From assembly GCF_000003605.2 (NCBI RefSeq), contig NW_003113967.1, forward strand, positions 137,771-169,516: 31,746 nucleotides of DNA. The letters run 5' to 3'. Positions within the stretch are counted from its first letter, which is position 1, and every line of letters begins with the position of its first letter. Position numbers and translations under genes: made by a program. Below the pieces are notes generated by a model. The model was not told the origin of the DNA, made no database searches, and saw nothing but the letters and a program-made list of their open reading frames with translations. This document shows, piece after piece, positions 20,851 through 29,600 of this stretch. Origin of the DNA: Saccoglossus kowalevskii. Its lineage: Eukaryota; Hemichordata; Enteropneusta; Harrimaniidae.

Positions 20851-21560
20851 GACTGATTTTCGTTAATATTATATTCCAGGGGAATATATATTTCTGACTA
20901 GAATGTTTGTTTTTATGAATTTGCCTGTTATTTAATCTTGGTTTGAATTATTTTGTCNNNNNNNNNNNNNNNNNNNNNNNNNNNNNNNNNNNNNNNNNNN
21001 NNNNNNNNNNNNNNNNNNNNNNNNNNNNNNNNNNNNNNNNNNNNNNNNNNNNNNNNNNNNNNNNNNNNNNNNNNNNNNNNNNNNNNNNNNNNNNNNNNNN
21101 NNNNNNNNNNNNNNNNNNNNNNNNNNNNNNNNNNNNNNNNNNNNNNNNNNNAATATTGTGTTCGAATGATTAGGATTTTAAAAAAAATGAAGAAATGCGT
21201 ACTGACAGTGCAATGAAAATAGCAACAAATAATTAATATGCTGGTAATAAGAGGCAGTACCACTATAACGTCATCAAAATATAATCAATTGTGATTCACC
21301 ATTTTAAATTTACATATTGTTTTTTGGTTAAACAAACTTCTACCTTGTTGTTTTGCCTTGTTTTCATGAAACACTGATTTGAGAACAAGTAATTATAGCT
21401 GAATCATTTTGCTAGACAGAGAGACACAGCAATTAAGATTGGGAGATAAAAAATGCTAAAAAAGTATTTCGGTGATGACGCATAATAGTTATATTGCGGA
21501 CACATAGGTAGAACTATGAAATAGACATTAACTGTTATAATTCTACTGAAGCAATAAACG
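20851..21560 (+). repeat. R2 unit 5 (contains assembly gap)
   Basis: S1 start, gap, S1 end (ctataacgtcatcaaaatat), then S2 (aaacttctaccttgttgttt, gacacataggtag), ending near 21560 without S3. Confidence 0.75.
20958..21151. other. Assembly gap (194 N)
   Basis: A run of N inside S1 of the last R2 unit. The gap lies inside the repeat array, so the true array length is uncertain. Open frames spanning it are artefacts. Confidence 0.99.
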
Positions 21561-21720
21561 TACAGTGTTTCACCAGGGTAAATCATAATATATCGCCCAC
21601 CAAAAAAACTCACAATTTCAAATATTCTAGCCAGTGTTTAGTGTTGATAATTTTAACCTGCTGCTTGATTTGAAACAGTGGGGTCATGACCCAACTCATA
21701 TTTGATATAATGATCACAAA
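21561..21720. other. Spacer, nothing recognised
   Basis: No gene or repeat border seen. Confidence 0.4.
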
Positions 21721-21996
21721 CTAAATACAATTATGTTTGACAAATACAACAGGTGAAGCCAAGGGGCTCATAGATCTTCCAATTACTAAGGTCACCTTCC
21801 AGCTTTTATAGCATTGCCCCAACGTTCCAGCTTCTATTGATTTTATGAGATACGCCCTCACACACCCACAGCAAATTCCTTCATTCTCGACACACAAGAC
21901 AATGATGGCGTATGCCATACCTTTGATGGTTCGACCAACCAGCATAACAGGGAAATAAAATTCGTTAACAGTTCGCATCATACTGAGTATAGCCAT
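21721..21996 (-). CDS. Hypothetical minus-strand open frame, unrecognised
   Basis: 91 codons beginning MAILSMMRTVNEFYFPVMLV, with a cysteine cluster (VENEGICCGCVRAYL). A gtatgg donor-like site follows codon 27, so a short first exon is possible. It would lie head to head with the cysteine-rich gene, about 350-390 bp from its start. Kozak context is weak and no family is recognised; chance is a serious alternative. Confidence 0.2.
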   Translation of the reverse strand: MAILSMMRTVNEFYFPVMLVGRTIKGMAYAIIVLCVENEGICCGCVRAYLIKSIEAGTLGQCYKSWKVTLVIGRSMSPLASPVVFVKHNCI

Positions 21997-22301
21997 CGAA
22001 ACTATGTGCGCGTGCAGTAACCGAAGATACAGTAACGGAGTTATTAGCTGTTATAGTAAAGAAATATATATGTTTGTTTTCCTGTTAATAAAACAACTTA
22101 CGAAAGATTTTGTCAGAGCAGATCACAAGCTAGTGTCTTAACAGTGAGTGACATTTGATAACAGACATTTGCTAGCTGGTTGGCAAAAACGTAATCAAAT
22201 GACGTCACAGTACGGCAGCCTATAAACTGAAAGTTGAATTGGTGGAAACACACAGTGTAATCGACTTCTGACACAATAGTAGAATAAATAACCACCAACA
22301 C

Positions 22302-22309
22302 ATAAATAG
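22302..22309 (+). promoter_or_regulatory. TATA-like box of cysteine-rich gene
   Basis: ataaatag lies about 83 bases upstream of the ATG at 22385 and 43 upstream of the ATG at 22345. A start near 22330 would give a short leader. This is an alternative to a spliced leader using the ttatttccag acceptor just before 22380. Confidence 0.3.
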
Positions 22310-22328
22310 AGTTTGAAGACGAAAAAAA

Positions 22329-22363
22329 AAATCAACTGATCCAAATGTTAAATCAGTTGATTT
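22329..22363. repeat. Perfect 12-bp inverted repeat around the first ATG
   Basis: aaatcaactgat (22329-22340) and its exact complement at 22352-22363 enclose an 11-nt loop that contains the ATG at 22345. In RNA this hairpin would sequester that ATG. Confidence 0.85.
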
Positions 22364-23713
22364 ATTCATTTATTTCCAGGAACTATGTCTGTAACACTAT
22401 TATTTTGTGGTGTGATCATGATGGCAGTTACATCAATGGCTCAAGATCACCCTGGGAATCCTGTAATGGCACTTGCGTGGATTGTAATGATGTCATGTAT
22501 GACAATGGAGTATGGCATAATGTATGCACTGAGGATTTCACCTGCCCACTTGAAATAGCAGATATAGAAAATAGAATTATTGGGAAAGACGTTACGTTTA
22601 ATGCAACATATTATTTCGGGAATGCCGCATTTGTACCTGGTACACGTCACTATGAGTATAACGCAATACTCGCATCACAAATCGACTCCATTAAAAAGAA
22701 TGATATAGTATGTTAATTTGTATTCTTCTGTCAATTTTGGTTAGCACACTATCAGTGATATAATTTTGCTAATTCAAGTCAAACATTATTGATGATTTGA
22801 CACAACTAATAAGTAGTATGTTTAGTGAAATATTACTGTTAATGATCATATTTTAATATCGCAGTATGTGCGTGTGTGTGCTGTAGAAACTTAGTGATTT
22901 CCGATGGGCCGGTTTCGAATAAATTCAATAAAAAGGAGAGAAATTCATACTACACATTGAACAAATGTTTTTAATATTGTGGCTGAACAAGGTTATTATC
23001 ATTATGTTCTATGTTAACTAAAAAACATTGTATATATCTACATACATTGTTTACAGGGGACAGACGCTGTGTCAACAGACAATTGTCAACGATGTGAGGT
23101 CAATGGAATAGAAGACACATTGGTCCAATGCGTTTGTACAATAGTGGTGAGTATCTTGCGATGATTATTTATATGTCAACATACACTACAAAAAGCAAAA
23201 ATGCATCAACACAATCGTAGTAGAAATCTGTTAAGCTAGCGCTGGAGTTGGATGTTATGATGGTTTCATTATTGTACAATTTATTTATTTTATTAGTTTA
23301 AATATATAATAACATATTTCACACTATATAAACTAAAACCACCCATTACTGTTAGTATTGAAACTACTATGATGGAATGTTTGAATTTGAAATAATAATA
23401 CTACCGGAAATAATGCCAAAAGTCATTTACAATATGACTGATTTATGTGGTCGTATAGTCGTATATATTTGTTATTGCGTTTCAAAATATTCTCCTCTGA
23501 TTCCTTAAATCAATGTAATTTTTCGTTCACATATAGGATTGCCCATCAGCCATCGCCGAGGAAATCGAGTTAAAATCGTCACTTCCTGAAAATACATCAT
23601 CACGTGATAGAATGTGTTTGATTCGCAAAGATGATATGTATACCATCTATACGTGCCAATACTACTCGGATGATCCTGATATGACTGAGCATGTGATTCA
23701 AGCTAGTACATAG
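22345..23713 (+). CDS. Cysteine-rich, probably secreted protein (three coding exons), family unknown
   Basis: Exons 22380-22707, 23057-23146 and 23537-23713 join in phase 0 and end at TAG, with AATAAA downstream. From ESCNGTCVDC onward the product has 12 cysteines and an N-glycosylation-type NATY; it reads as an extracellular protein of about 165 mature residues. Spacing (C-x3-C-x2-C, then a Y-x2-G-x-W stretch; CQRC and QCVCTIVDCP in exon 2) faintly recalls von Willebrand C domains, but I do not claim membership. The start is unclear. ATG 22345 is in frame but gives no good signal peptide. ATG 22385 begins a classic one (MSVTLLFCGVIMMAVTSMAQ) in another frame, which then stops. A one-base indel near 22448-22456, a missed splice or gene decay could explain this. 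Copy D of R1 begins just after its poly(A) site. Confidence 0.7.
22380..22707 (+). CDS. Cysteine-rich gene, exon 1
   Basis: Possible acceptor tttatttccag ends at 22379; donor gtatgt is at 22708. The main frame gives WESCNGTCVDCNDVMYDNG, NVCTEDFTCPLEIADI and FNATYYFGNAAFVPGT, ending KKNDI in phase 0. The region 22385-22450 also reads as a signal peptide in the other frame. Confidence 0.7.
23057..23146 (+). CDS. Cysteine-rich gene, exon 2
   Basis: Acceptor is ttgtttacag; donor is gtgagt at 23147; exactly 30 codons, phase 0 at both ends. Encodes TDNCQRCEVNGIEDTLVQC then VCTIV. Both splice sites are strong. Confidence 0.8.
23537..23713 (+). CDS. Cysteine-rich gene, exon 3 with stop
   Basis: Acceptor is gttcacatatag, ending at 23536. 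Encodes DCPSAIAEEIELKSSLPENT, RMCLIRKDDMYTIYTCQYY and an acidic end (SDDPDMTEHVIQAST) before TAG at 23711-23713. No transmembrane or GPI segment, so a secreted product is likelier than a membrane one. Confidence 0.8.
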   Translation, partial: DCPSAIAEEIELKSSLPENTSSRDRMCLIRKDDMYTIYTCQYYSDDPDMTEHVIQAST

Positions 23714-23848
23714 AATGATGAGAATTAAATATCTTTATGCCAGTTATGAATAGTTAAATATTTTCAATTGCGTAGTATGTGACAACTTTTTTACTGTCGA
23801 TCACGTGTGTAATTTGTATTCATGATATATGACATGTACGCAACTCTA

Positions 23849-23854
23849 AATAAA
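23849..23854 (+). terminator. Poly(A) signal of cysteine-rich gene
   Basis: AATAAA 136 bases past the stop codon. Confidence 0.65.
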
Positions 23855-24301
23855 ATGAACCGATGAAGTTTGAAATAGAGGTTTTCGTATATATCGTAAA
23901 TAAATGCTGGACATAATGTTGTTCAACCCGATATAATACAGTTCTTCCATATTTATGTCTTGTGCGTCGTACACTTTAGCATACTGCACATGTAAGCTGA
24001 AATAGAACATAGGTTAAGACTTATTGGGAATAGTGTTGTAATATATGTATCAGGCGAGTGGAATTAAAACACCGATTCTCTAATATTGAATTGCGCTAAT
24101 ATGTAGTCATAGTCATACATCAGAAAACTAAATTCACTCTGGCAGTATATAAATGTTATTTATTGTCCTAGATTAAATTTACTAATACTACTAATTTACT
24201 AATCTTTCTAATAGCATGCACGGGAAATAATAACCTTCATGTATCGGGGTACAGGTAACGGATATATTTCTCGTCAACTTCATTTGTCGATAACCGTGTT
24301 A

Positions 24302-24663
24302 TAATATTAGGTTATTGCGAGAATACCTCAAAGTATGCACGAAGCGAGTACAGCTGGAGTATCGACCGACGCGCATATTTTGAGTTATTCTCTTAATAAC
24401 CTTATTATTATACAACTTTTCCTTCCAAGGATACATCATGGGAATGCCGAAATCCAACAAGTTTAGAATCAGCGAACTTCTTTGTGTGGAGTCCGGGCAA
24501 ACCCATATGGCAGCCATGTTTGTTTTTATTATTAGAGGATGCTTACGCGCGTAATCATTCCATATTTGGAATTCGCATTTCCTTATATGGTAGGATGAAA
24601 ATACCCCGTAAAGTACCGTAAAATTACGGCACGCTGTAATTTATGACGTTATGATGACTGATA
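24302..24663. mobile_element. ~360-bp insertion with fold-back arms inside R1 copy D
   Basis: Copies A and B run straight through this point (cgataactgtgt then aaat-atgatg). Copy D is split here. The left part is a fold-back: 24301-24340 pairs with 24371-24411 at roughly 35 of 41 positions (ggttattgcgagaata with its partner tattctcttaataacc) around a ~30-nt loop. The rest (24412-24663) includes a 72-codon minus frame start (MAAIWVCPDSTQRSSL) with no recognised family. Borders are approximate; no transposase. Confidence 0.6.
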
Positions 24664-25300
24664 TATAATAAATGATGTTATTATATATTGCATCTTTAGC
24701 AATTGTCAATTCTGACGTGGATTTCGTCATATTGATTTGTTGCGTTGCTGTAGGAATAGTATGCGATGTCCATGTGAATACAAAAGAAACAGTTCACAAT
24801 CTTCATATGGATGTAGATGTAGTAGGTGACAGTCTCCATATACAAAATACTAGAATTTTTTCACAATGTAGAGGTAAGTGTGTGATATAAAATCCCATAT
24901 AAATAGATGTGTATTAGTTTGGCAACCTCATCTACATACAAGGGTAGTGGTTTACAGAATTGAACGTGCAGCTGTCTCAATAAAAATACATATGTACATT
25001 ACATTGTACAATTACATAGACACAGGTTTAGTAGTTTACAATCTGTTTGTGAATACAACTGAAGTGGCTCTCATGTAATTTAAAGTGTAGTGGTTTACAA
25101 TCTGCATTAGAATACAGGCATAATGCAAAGCGATATCAAATAAAGACTGCTCGGACTAATACATATAATATATCGTAGATAAAAAATTGTAATTTTTATC
25201 CTAGAAAACTATTCAAGATAACTGGACGTTTTGGCTAGTGGCTTTTTGTTGGCAGCAGAGAAAAAATATTGAAATCAACATTTTTATGTACTACCAAAGA

Positions 25301-25322
25301 AGAGCTGATGTTCGAAACGTTT
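25301..25322 (+). other. Hammerhead-core-like motif in R1 copy D
   Basis: CTGATG, a 3-nt TTC, then GAAACGTT resembles the CUGAUGA...GAAA core of hammerhead ribozymes found in Penelope-like elements and retrozymes, but with no stem II. Copy B has the degenerate ctgttgttcgaaacgttt at 12503-12520. Stems I and III were not identified. Chance or a dead relic is possible. Confidence 0.2.
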
Positions 25323-26204
25323 TGAATAGTTACCTAGAAAAACAATTGCATATATTTATACATACATATATTTCTCCTAACTGCATATTCTCTTAAAATC
25401 ATCAAACCTGTAATGTAATACACAGGTAAACAATTGGGCAACCGAGTGTATATATTGCAAGTTGGTAAGACCATTTAGCGACAACCGCTGAGCTGTGGAC
25501 ACAGACGATCAATCTTCGTTTTACTAATGGTTGGAGTCAGACAGCCACATAGGGCAACTACAATATTTAATTGGCAGTTAAAAGACGTACTATATATGCG
25601 AGTTATCTCCGAAAAATTAATTAAATACCACTTAAGAAAGAAGCGACGTCAAATATCTGCTTTGTTTACCCAGCTCGATTTATTATTTATAATAGTTATT
25701 TTATGTTAGACAGGAAACCAAACCCTAGTGTATTCCAGGCTTATTATTTTCAGTTTGAAATGAATAACTTGGGCGTTCATTGGGTTTTTAAATGTCTGAT
25801 TTGATGTGGGCAGTCCGCGGGGTCAATTTTGCAATGCTGTCGCACATATCTTGGCCCAAATAACAAACGTCCCCCGAATAATTATTCATGCAATTATTAT
25901 GACGACTCTCATAATACATCAATGCTCTATTTCATAGTGCTTTTTCTATGCTGGATTTGTGTCGTCTACACTATTACAGTATTTCACTATACAGCACTCT
26001 ACACTGTGACTGTTACTGTGTGTGTACGGAATGTTATACAGCTAGCAGCAAGTCCGTCGGTCATATAATAGCACAGTTTTGTTTGGGATATTTCAATATA
26101 TTCATCTTATAGTCAATAGATCAAACAGTGCCGCCATATGAATAAACCCTAATTGAATTGATCAGTGCTGATAAAATTAAATATCTCAACGTTCATGTTT
26201 CAGT

Positions 26205-26990
26205 TTGCCTAACTGTGAAGAAATTGTTTATAATTTTATTACACATTTCGTTGCTGGCAAGTTACGACCCAATGTTTCAATGGAGGATTCATACTTAAAG
26301 AATTTTCAGAAAATTATTCAGCCCTAATCGACCGATTCTCATACATTTGCTATGCCGCCAGTCACATGTCAGTTCGTGAAAGACCAACTGTTCCAATTTA
26401 CTGTTCCATGTCAGCTATCCTTGAAAAATACATTCTCTAAACTGTTTTGTATTTCTGCATTTTTCATTTGTCAAAGTATTGCATATTTGTTCTACCTCTG
26501 TACTTCATCCCGTATTTATCCGGACATGTTTAATGATGCCAACATTATTCCGTTGCACATAATTGGATTATATGAGCTAAGTAATTTTCGTTCAATTTCG
26601 TTACTTAAGTTAATTTCAAAAATCGTCGACAAAAAACGTGCATGATAACGTATACCATTATTTGAATAGTCATGATTTAATTTCTAAATTGCAGAAAGTT
26701 TTTCAAAAATCACTTTTCTGTCATACAGCTAAGATCAAGCTATGTGATGCATTGTCTAGCAATATATATGATAGCTTATTGAGTTATTTGCTTTTTCTTG
26801 ACCAGAGCAGGGCGTTTGATTTGTTAAAACGCGTGTCATTGAGTTACTTTCAATTTATGGCATTCTTTAGTTTGCTATATTGGTTTAGTTCTTTTTTCAT
26901 CTGCCAGAAAGCAAGTTGTGTATTTACTGGGTAAACTGTCAGATGCTGTTAATACTGCAGTATTTCGCAGTAATAATAATCAATACCACA
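26205..26990 (+). mobile_element. CR1-like LINE reverse-transcriptase fragment, decayed
   Basis: In order: linker (GKLRPNVSMEDSYLKNFQ, stop), then PPVTCQFVKDQLFQ, then RT fingers (YPDMFNDANIIPLH, ELSNFRSISLLKLISKIVDK), a frameshift at 26640, HDNVYHYLNSHDLISKLQ, and the palm A-box remnant LFLDQSRAFDLL. It breaks near 26990 with TGKLSDAVNTAVF-like text. Stops, a frameshift and internal losses make it a pseudogene. It is of the same general clade as the antisense tail at 1-662. The two open frames here (26352-26645, 26638-26934) are this element, not host genes. Confidence 0.85.
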
Positions 26991-27344
26991 TATAATAAAA
27001 CATTATTATTACGTCGGCTAAAGTACCAAATATACGACATTGGTATTCAGGAAATGTATTAATTTCGAACAGAAATATAGATAAAGGGCGTTGCTGAGCA
27101 AGTATCTGAGCAAGTACTGGTTTCACATCGCTTCTGTAAATTGTCTATTTTATCACGACTGTCTTGTCTATTTCACTACCAAAATAAGATGCATTGATTG
27201 CAGAACTACAGAACTAAATCAGACCCCCTAGCATGCCGCCAAGTAACTGCTAACTTCAGCTCGTCTCTACTGCTGCGATGTATGTATGGTAAGGAAGTGT
27301 CCGATAACACCTGTCTCTATACAGTGATTAACAAACATTATAGA
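26991..27344. other. Spacer or 5' leader of the next LINE
   Basis: No gene recognised. The last ~150 bases before the ORF1 ATG may be the element's 5' UTR, but its border is not visible. Confidence 0.4.
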
Positions 27345-28234
27345 ATGGATCAAGGCGTAAAAACTCGGTCAAATACCTCTAAAACGAAGATAGAATCATC
27401 CGGTAAGCCGCTAAAAGAGAATAATGAACCAACGTGCACCCAAGATGGCGTCACCTGCACTACACAACGTGGTGAGTTGGCCTCTGTTACTGGGTTTTTT
27501 TGTCCAAGCACACTAAATACAGGGAGGAACCAAGCACTTCCAAGTAATTTAAATAATATGTCGCAGGATGAAAAGTTGAACTTTATTATAGGAATACTAT
27601 GGCCTCTAACGAAAAAGGTCACGAATTTTTAAAAGAATATCGAGTCCTACGACAAACGTATTTCAGACCTGGAGTCTGGGTCAAAAAATTCGCAGTCTGA
27701 TACTGAAATACTTGTGAATGATATGAACGAACTCAGGAAGGAAGTAGATTTGTTATCCAACAGAATGCGCAGGAATAATGTGGTTTTATTTAACATTCCT
27801 GAAAAAATGGAACACGAATCGCAATCTTTGGCCGACTTTGTGATAAATAAACTACTGGTGACGAGCTCGGAATCGTCGAAGCAAAAGATTGGAAGATTGA
27901 TTTAATACACCGTACTCCACCGGGCCCACCCGGGGTATTATGAAGATTATAAAAAAAACGCGATAGAGTTTCAATGCTAAAAATGGTACCACGTCAATTG
28001 AAAGAAACGACAGTAAAATGGAAAGGCCAAACGGTAAATATGGTGGTGTCCGATGATGTCACTGGGCAAGTTTGTGGACAACGAAATGAGCTTCTAATGC
28101 TGAAGAAAGTGTTCAAGATTAAATTTCCTGATAGGAAAATATTTATTCCACCGCAGGTCCCCGCGATACTGCTATATGAAGGCGAGGATGGTAAACTGGT
28201 GCGCATCAAATATGGCGAGAAACCACCATGGTAA
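27345..28234 (+). pseudogene. LINE ORF1 (L1-type RNA-binding protein), broken
   Basis: Starts MDQGVKTRSNTSKTKIESSG at 27345. Lys/Ser-rich N-terminus, then a heptad-rich stretch (YDKRISDLESG, ILVNDMNELRKEVDLLSNRM), then the RRM-type core RRNNVVLFNIPEKM. A C-terminal domain (RQLKETTVKWKGQTVNMVVS, DRKIFIPPQVPAIL) ends at TAA 28232-28234. One in-frame stop lies at 27630-27632. At least one frameshift lies between about 27900 and 27974, after the point where IHRTPPGPP can be read. In L1-type elements this protein trimerises and coats the RNA. The minus-strand frames here are shadows. Confidence 0.85.
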
Positions 28235-28491
28235 TCAGATATTGAAGGGACTGATTCACAAATTACGAAAGTTGTTACTATGAAGGTCACAGGTCAAATA
28301 GTAGACACAAGAAACGATTGATTTGGCACAGCAGAGTCGGTCCAAGTTCCCAGGGACTTTTCTCTTTCTTTTTTTACTATGGTCAGTAAGGTCGGTGTGT
28401 ATTTCTGGCATGTTTTTACATCCACTACCATGATGGTGGGTGTTTTGGTCGTGTTTTGATGAGATGTGGGACGTTTTTCATATTTGGAATT

Positions 28492-29600
28492 ATGGCTGAT
28501 TTTTCTTTCGGCCTCCTATCGCTAAATGTAAGGGGTATTAGGAACAACTTAAAAAGGAAAAAAAATTATAGATTGAGTGAAACGAAAAAGTAACGAGATA
28601 ATATTGCTACGTATTGTACTAAAGATATGGAGGAACGGGTTTCAAAACAATGGAACGGCAAAATTTATTATTCCCATGGTTCATCACACAGTAAAGGAGT
28701 GTGTATTATGATTAAATAAATAATAATTTTGATTTCAAGTAGAATAATATACTGTCAGATGAAGAAGGCAGATTTTTGTGCTTGAATATAACCTTTGAAG
28801 ATTTACAAATATGAATTTACAATATCTATGCACCAAACTATGCAAATAATCTAGATCTTTTTTTTATTATGTTTTCAAAAAATTGGAGAAGTGCAACCCA
28901 AATGGTGAAACATATGTGATAATGGGGGGGGGGGGGATTTCAATATTTGTACGCAACCAGCAATAGATCGTCAGGGCGGAAACCCGAGGAAAAATGTTAC
29001 ACTTACACGAAATATTACTGAAGGTTTGGATGCCTTAAATTTAATAGATATATGGAGAGTAAAAAATAGAACCGCAAAACAATATACATGGCGCCAGAAA
29101 TCTCCTATCATACAAAGCCGTTTAGATTATTGGTACATTTCGAACATTCTCCAGGACAATGTTAAATCAGTGAAAATTGGCCCATCTATCTGTAGTGACC
29201 ACTCAGAAATTAATATTTCATTTCAATCCCGCAGCTGGGGGAGACACGGTAAATCTTACTGGAAATACAGTAATAGTTTATGTAACGACAGGGAGTATGT
29301 AAGCCAGTTAACTAACAACATTAACCAATGGGGTAAAGAGTTTGCTGACACTGACGAGAGGTTAATCTGGGAATTAATAAAATAGAAAATTAGATTGTTT
29401 ACAAAAAAGTTTTCAAAGATAAAGACCAAAGAAAATCAAAATATACTTTCAAAACTTGAGCTCGAAATCAACGATACTGAACAACATTTAAACAGCAATA
29501 CTATGGATTATTACGTGATAACATTTGGGATGAAAAAGCCCGTGGGTCGATAATACGTTCTAGATGTCTGTGGTACGAACAAGGAGAAAAAAGAAAAAAA
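28492..29600 (+). pseudogene. LINE ORF2, AP-endonuclease domain and linker, broken
   Basis: ATG at 28492 begins MADFSFGLLSLNVRGIRNNL, the endonuclease N-terminus. Remnants follow across stops: KRKSNEIILL, ERVSKQWNGKIYYSHGSSHS and IYNIYAPNYANNLDL. Then GDFNICTQPAIDRQGG follows the 13-G run (one frameshift candidate). The last endonuclease part is intact at 29026-29385: DIWRVKNRTAKQYTWRQK, SRLDYWYIS and the catalytic-type SDHSEI. The linker after 29385 is broken (stop at 29383-29385, another near 29550). The domain nicks target DNA to prime reverse transcription. Confidence 0.87.

Larger units (their letters stand above)
15857..21560 (+). repeat. R2 degenerate head-to-tail array of ~1.0-1.5 kb units
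   Basis: Unit starts share actgattttcgttaataggg and fall at about 15857, 16868, 18328, 19828 and 20851. Each unit has up to three sections. S1 contains cactatttcactagaatg, cctgtgacgaaaatggtttg and ctataacgtcatcaaaatat. S2 contains aaacttctaccttgttgttt, gacacaaggattaa and gacacataggtag. S3 contains taccgaccaatcag, ttgctgaagtcat, tcaaaataacaactacgta and tgacagcttactaattaat. Section order is constant, so units are head to tail. A partial S3 at about 15600-15856 precedes unit 1. Units 2-4 carry unrelated insertions. No coding capacity is evident. Confidence 0.85.
23917..26060 (+). repeat. R1 dispersed repeat, copy D (longest, interrupted)
   Basis: Matches copy A from gttgttcaac (about 23922) through gtacactttagcatact, tagcatgcacggg and gtatcggggta to cgataaccgtgtt. 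An insertion follows (24302-24663). It then continues with tctgacgtggatttcgt, tccatgtgaatacaaa, gacagtctccatatac and tttacaatctgcattag, then the segment shared with B (25253-25330), and finally the distal block ggcagtccgcggggtcaatt at about 25809 shared with A. Relative to A there is also about 270 extra bp after actaatggttgg (25524-25808). The small frames at 24672-25078 and 25527-26068 lie inside and are not convincing genes. Confidence 0.8.

Noticed and set aside
20928-21263. Open frames of 76-111 codons across 20928-21263
   Set aside because: They are mostly runs of unknown residues across the N gap.
26352-26934. Two + strand frames as possible host genes
   Set aside because: They read as consecutive pieces of a CR1-like reverse transcriptase with a frameshift between them.
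27994-28290. 98-codon minus-strand frame
   Set aside because: Shadow of the LINE ORF1 C-terminal domain.
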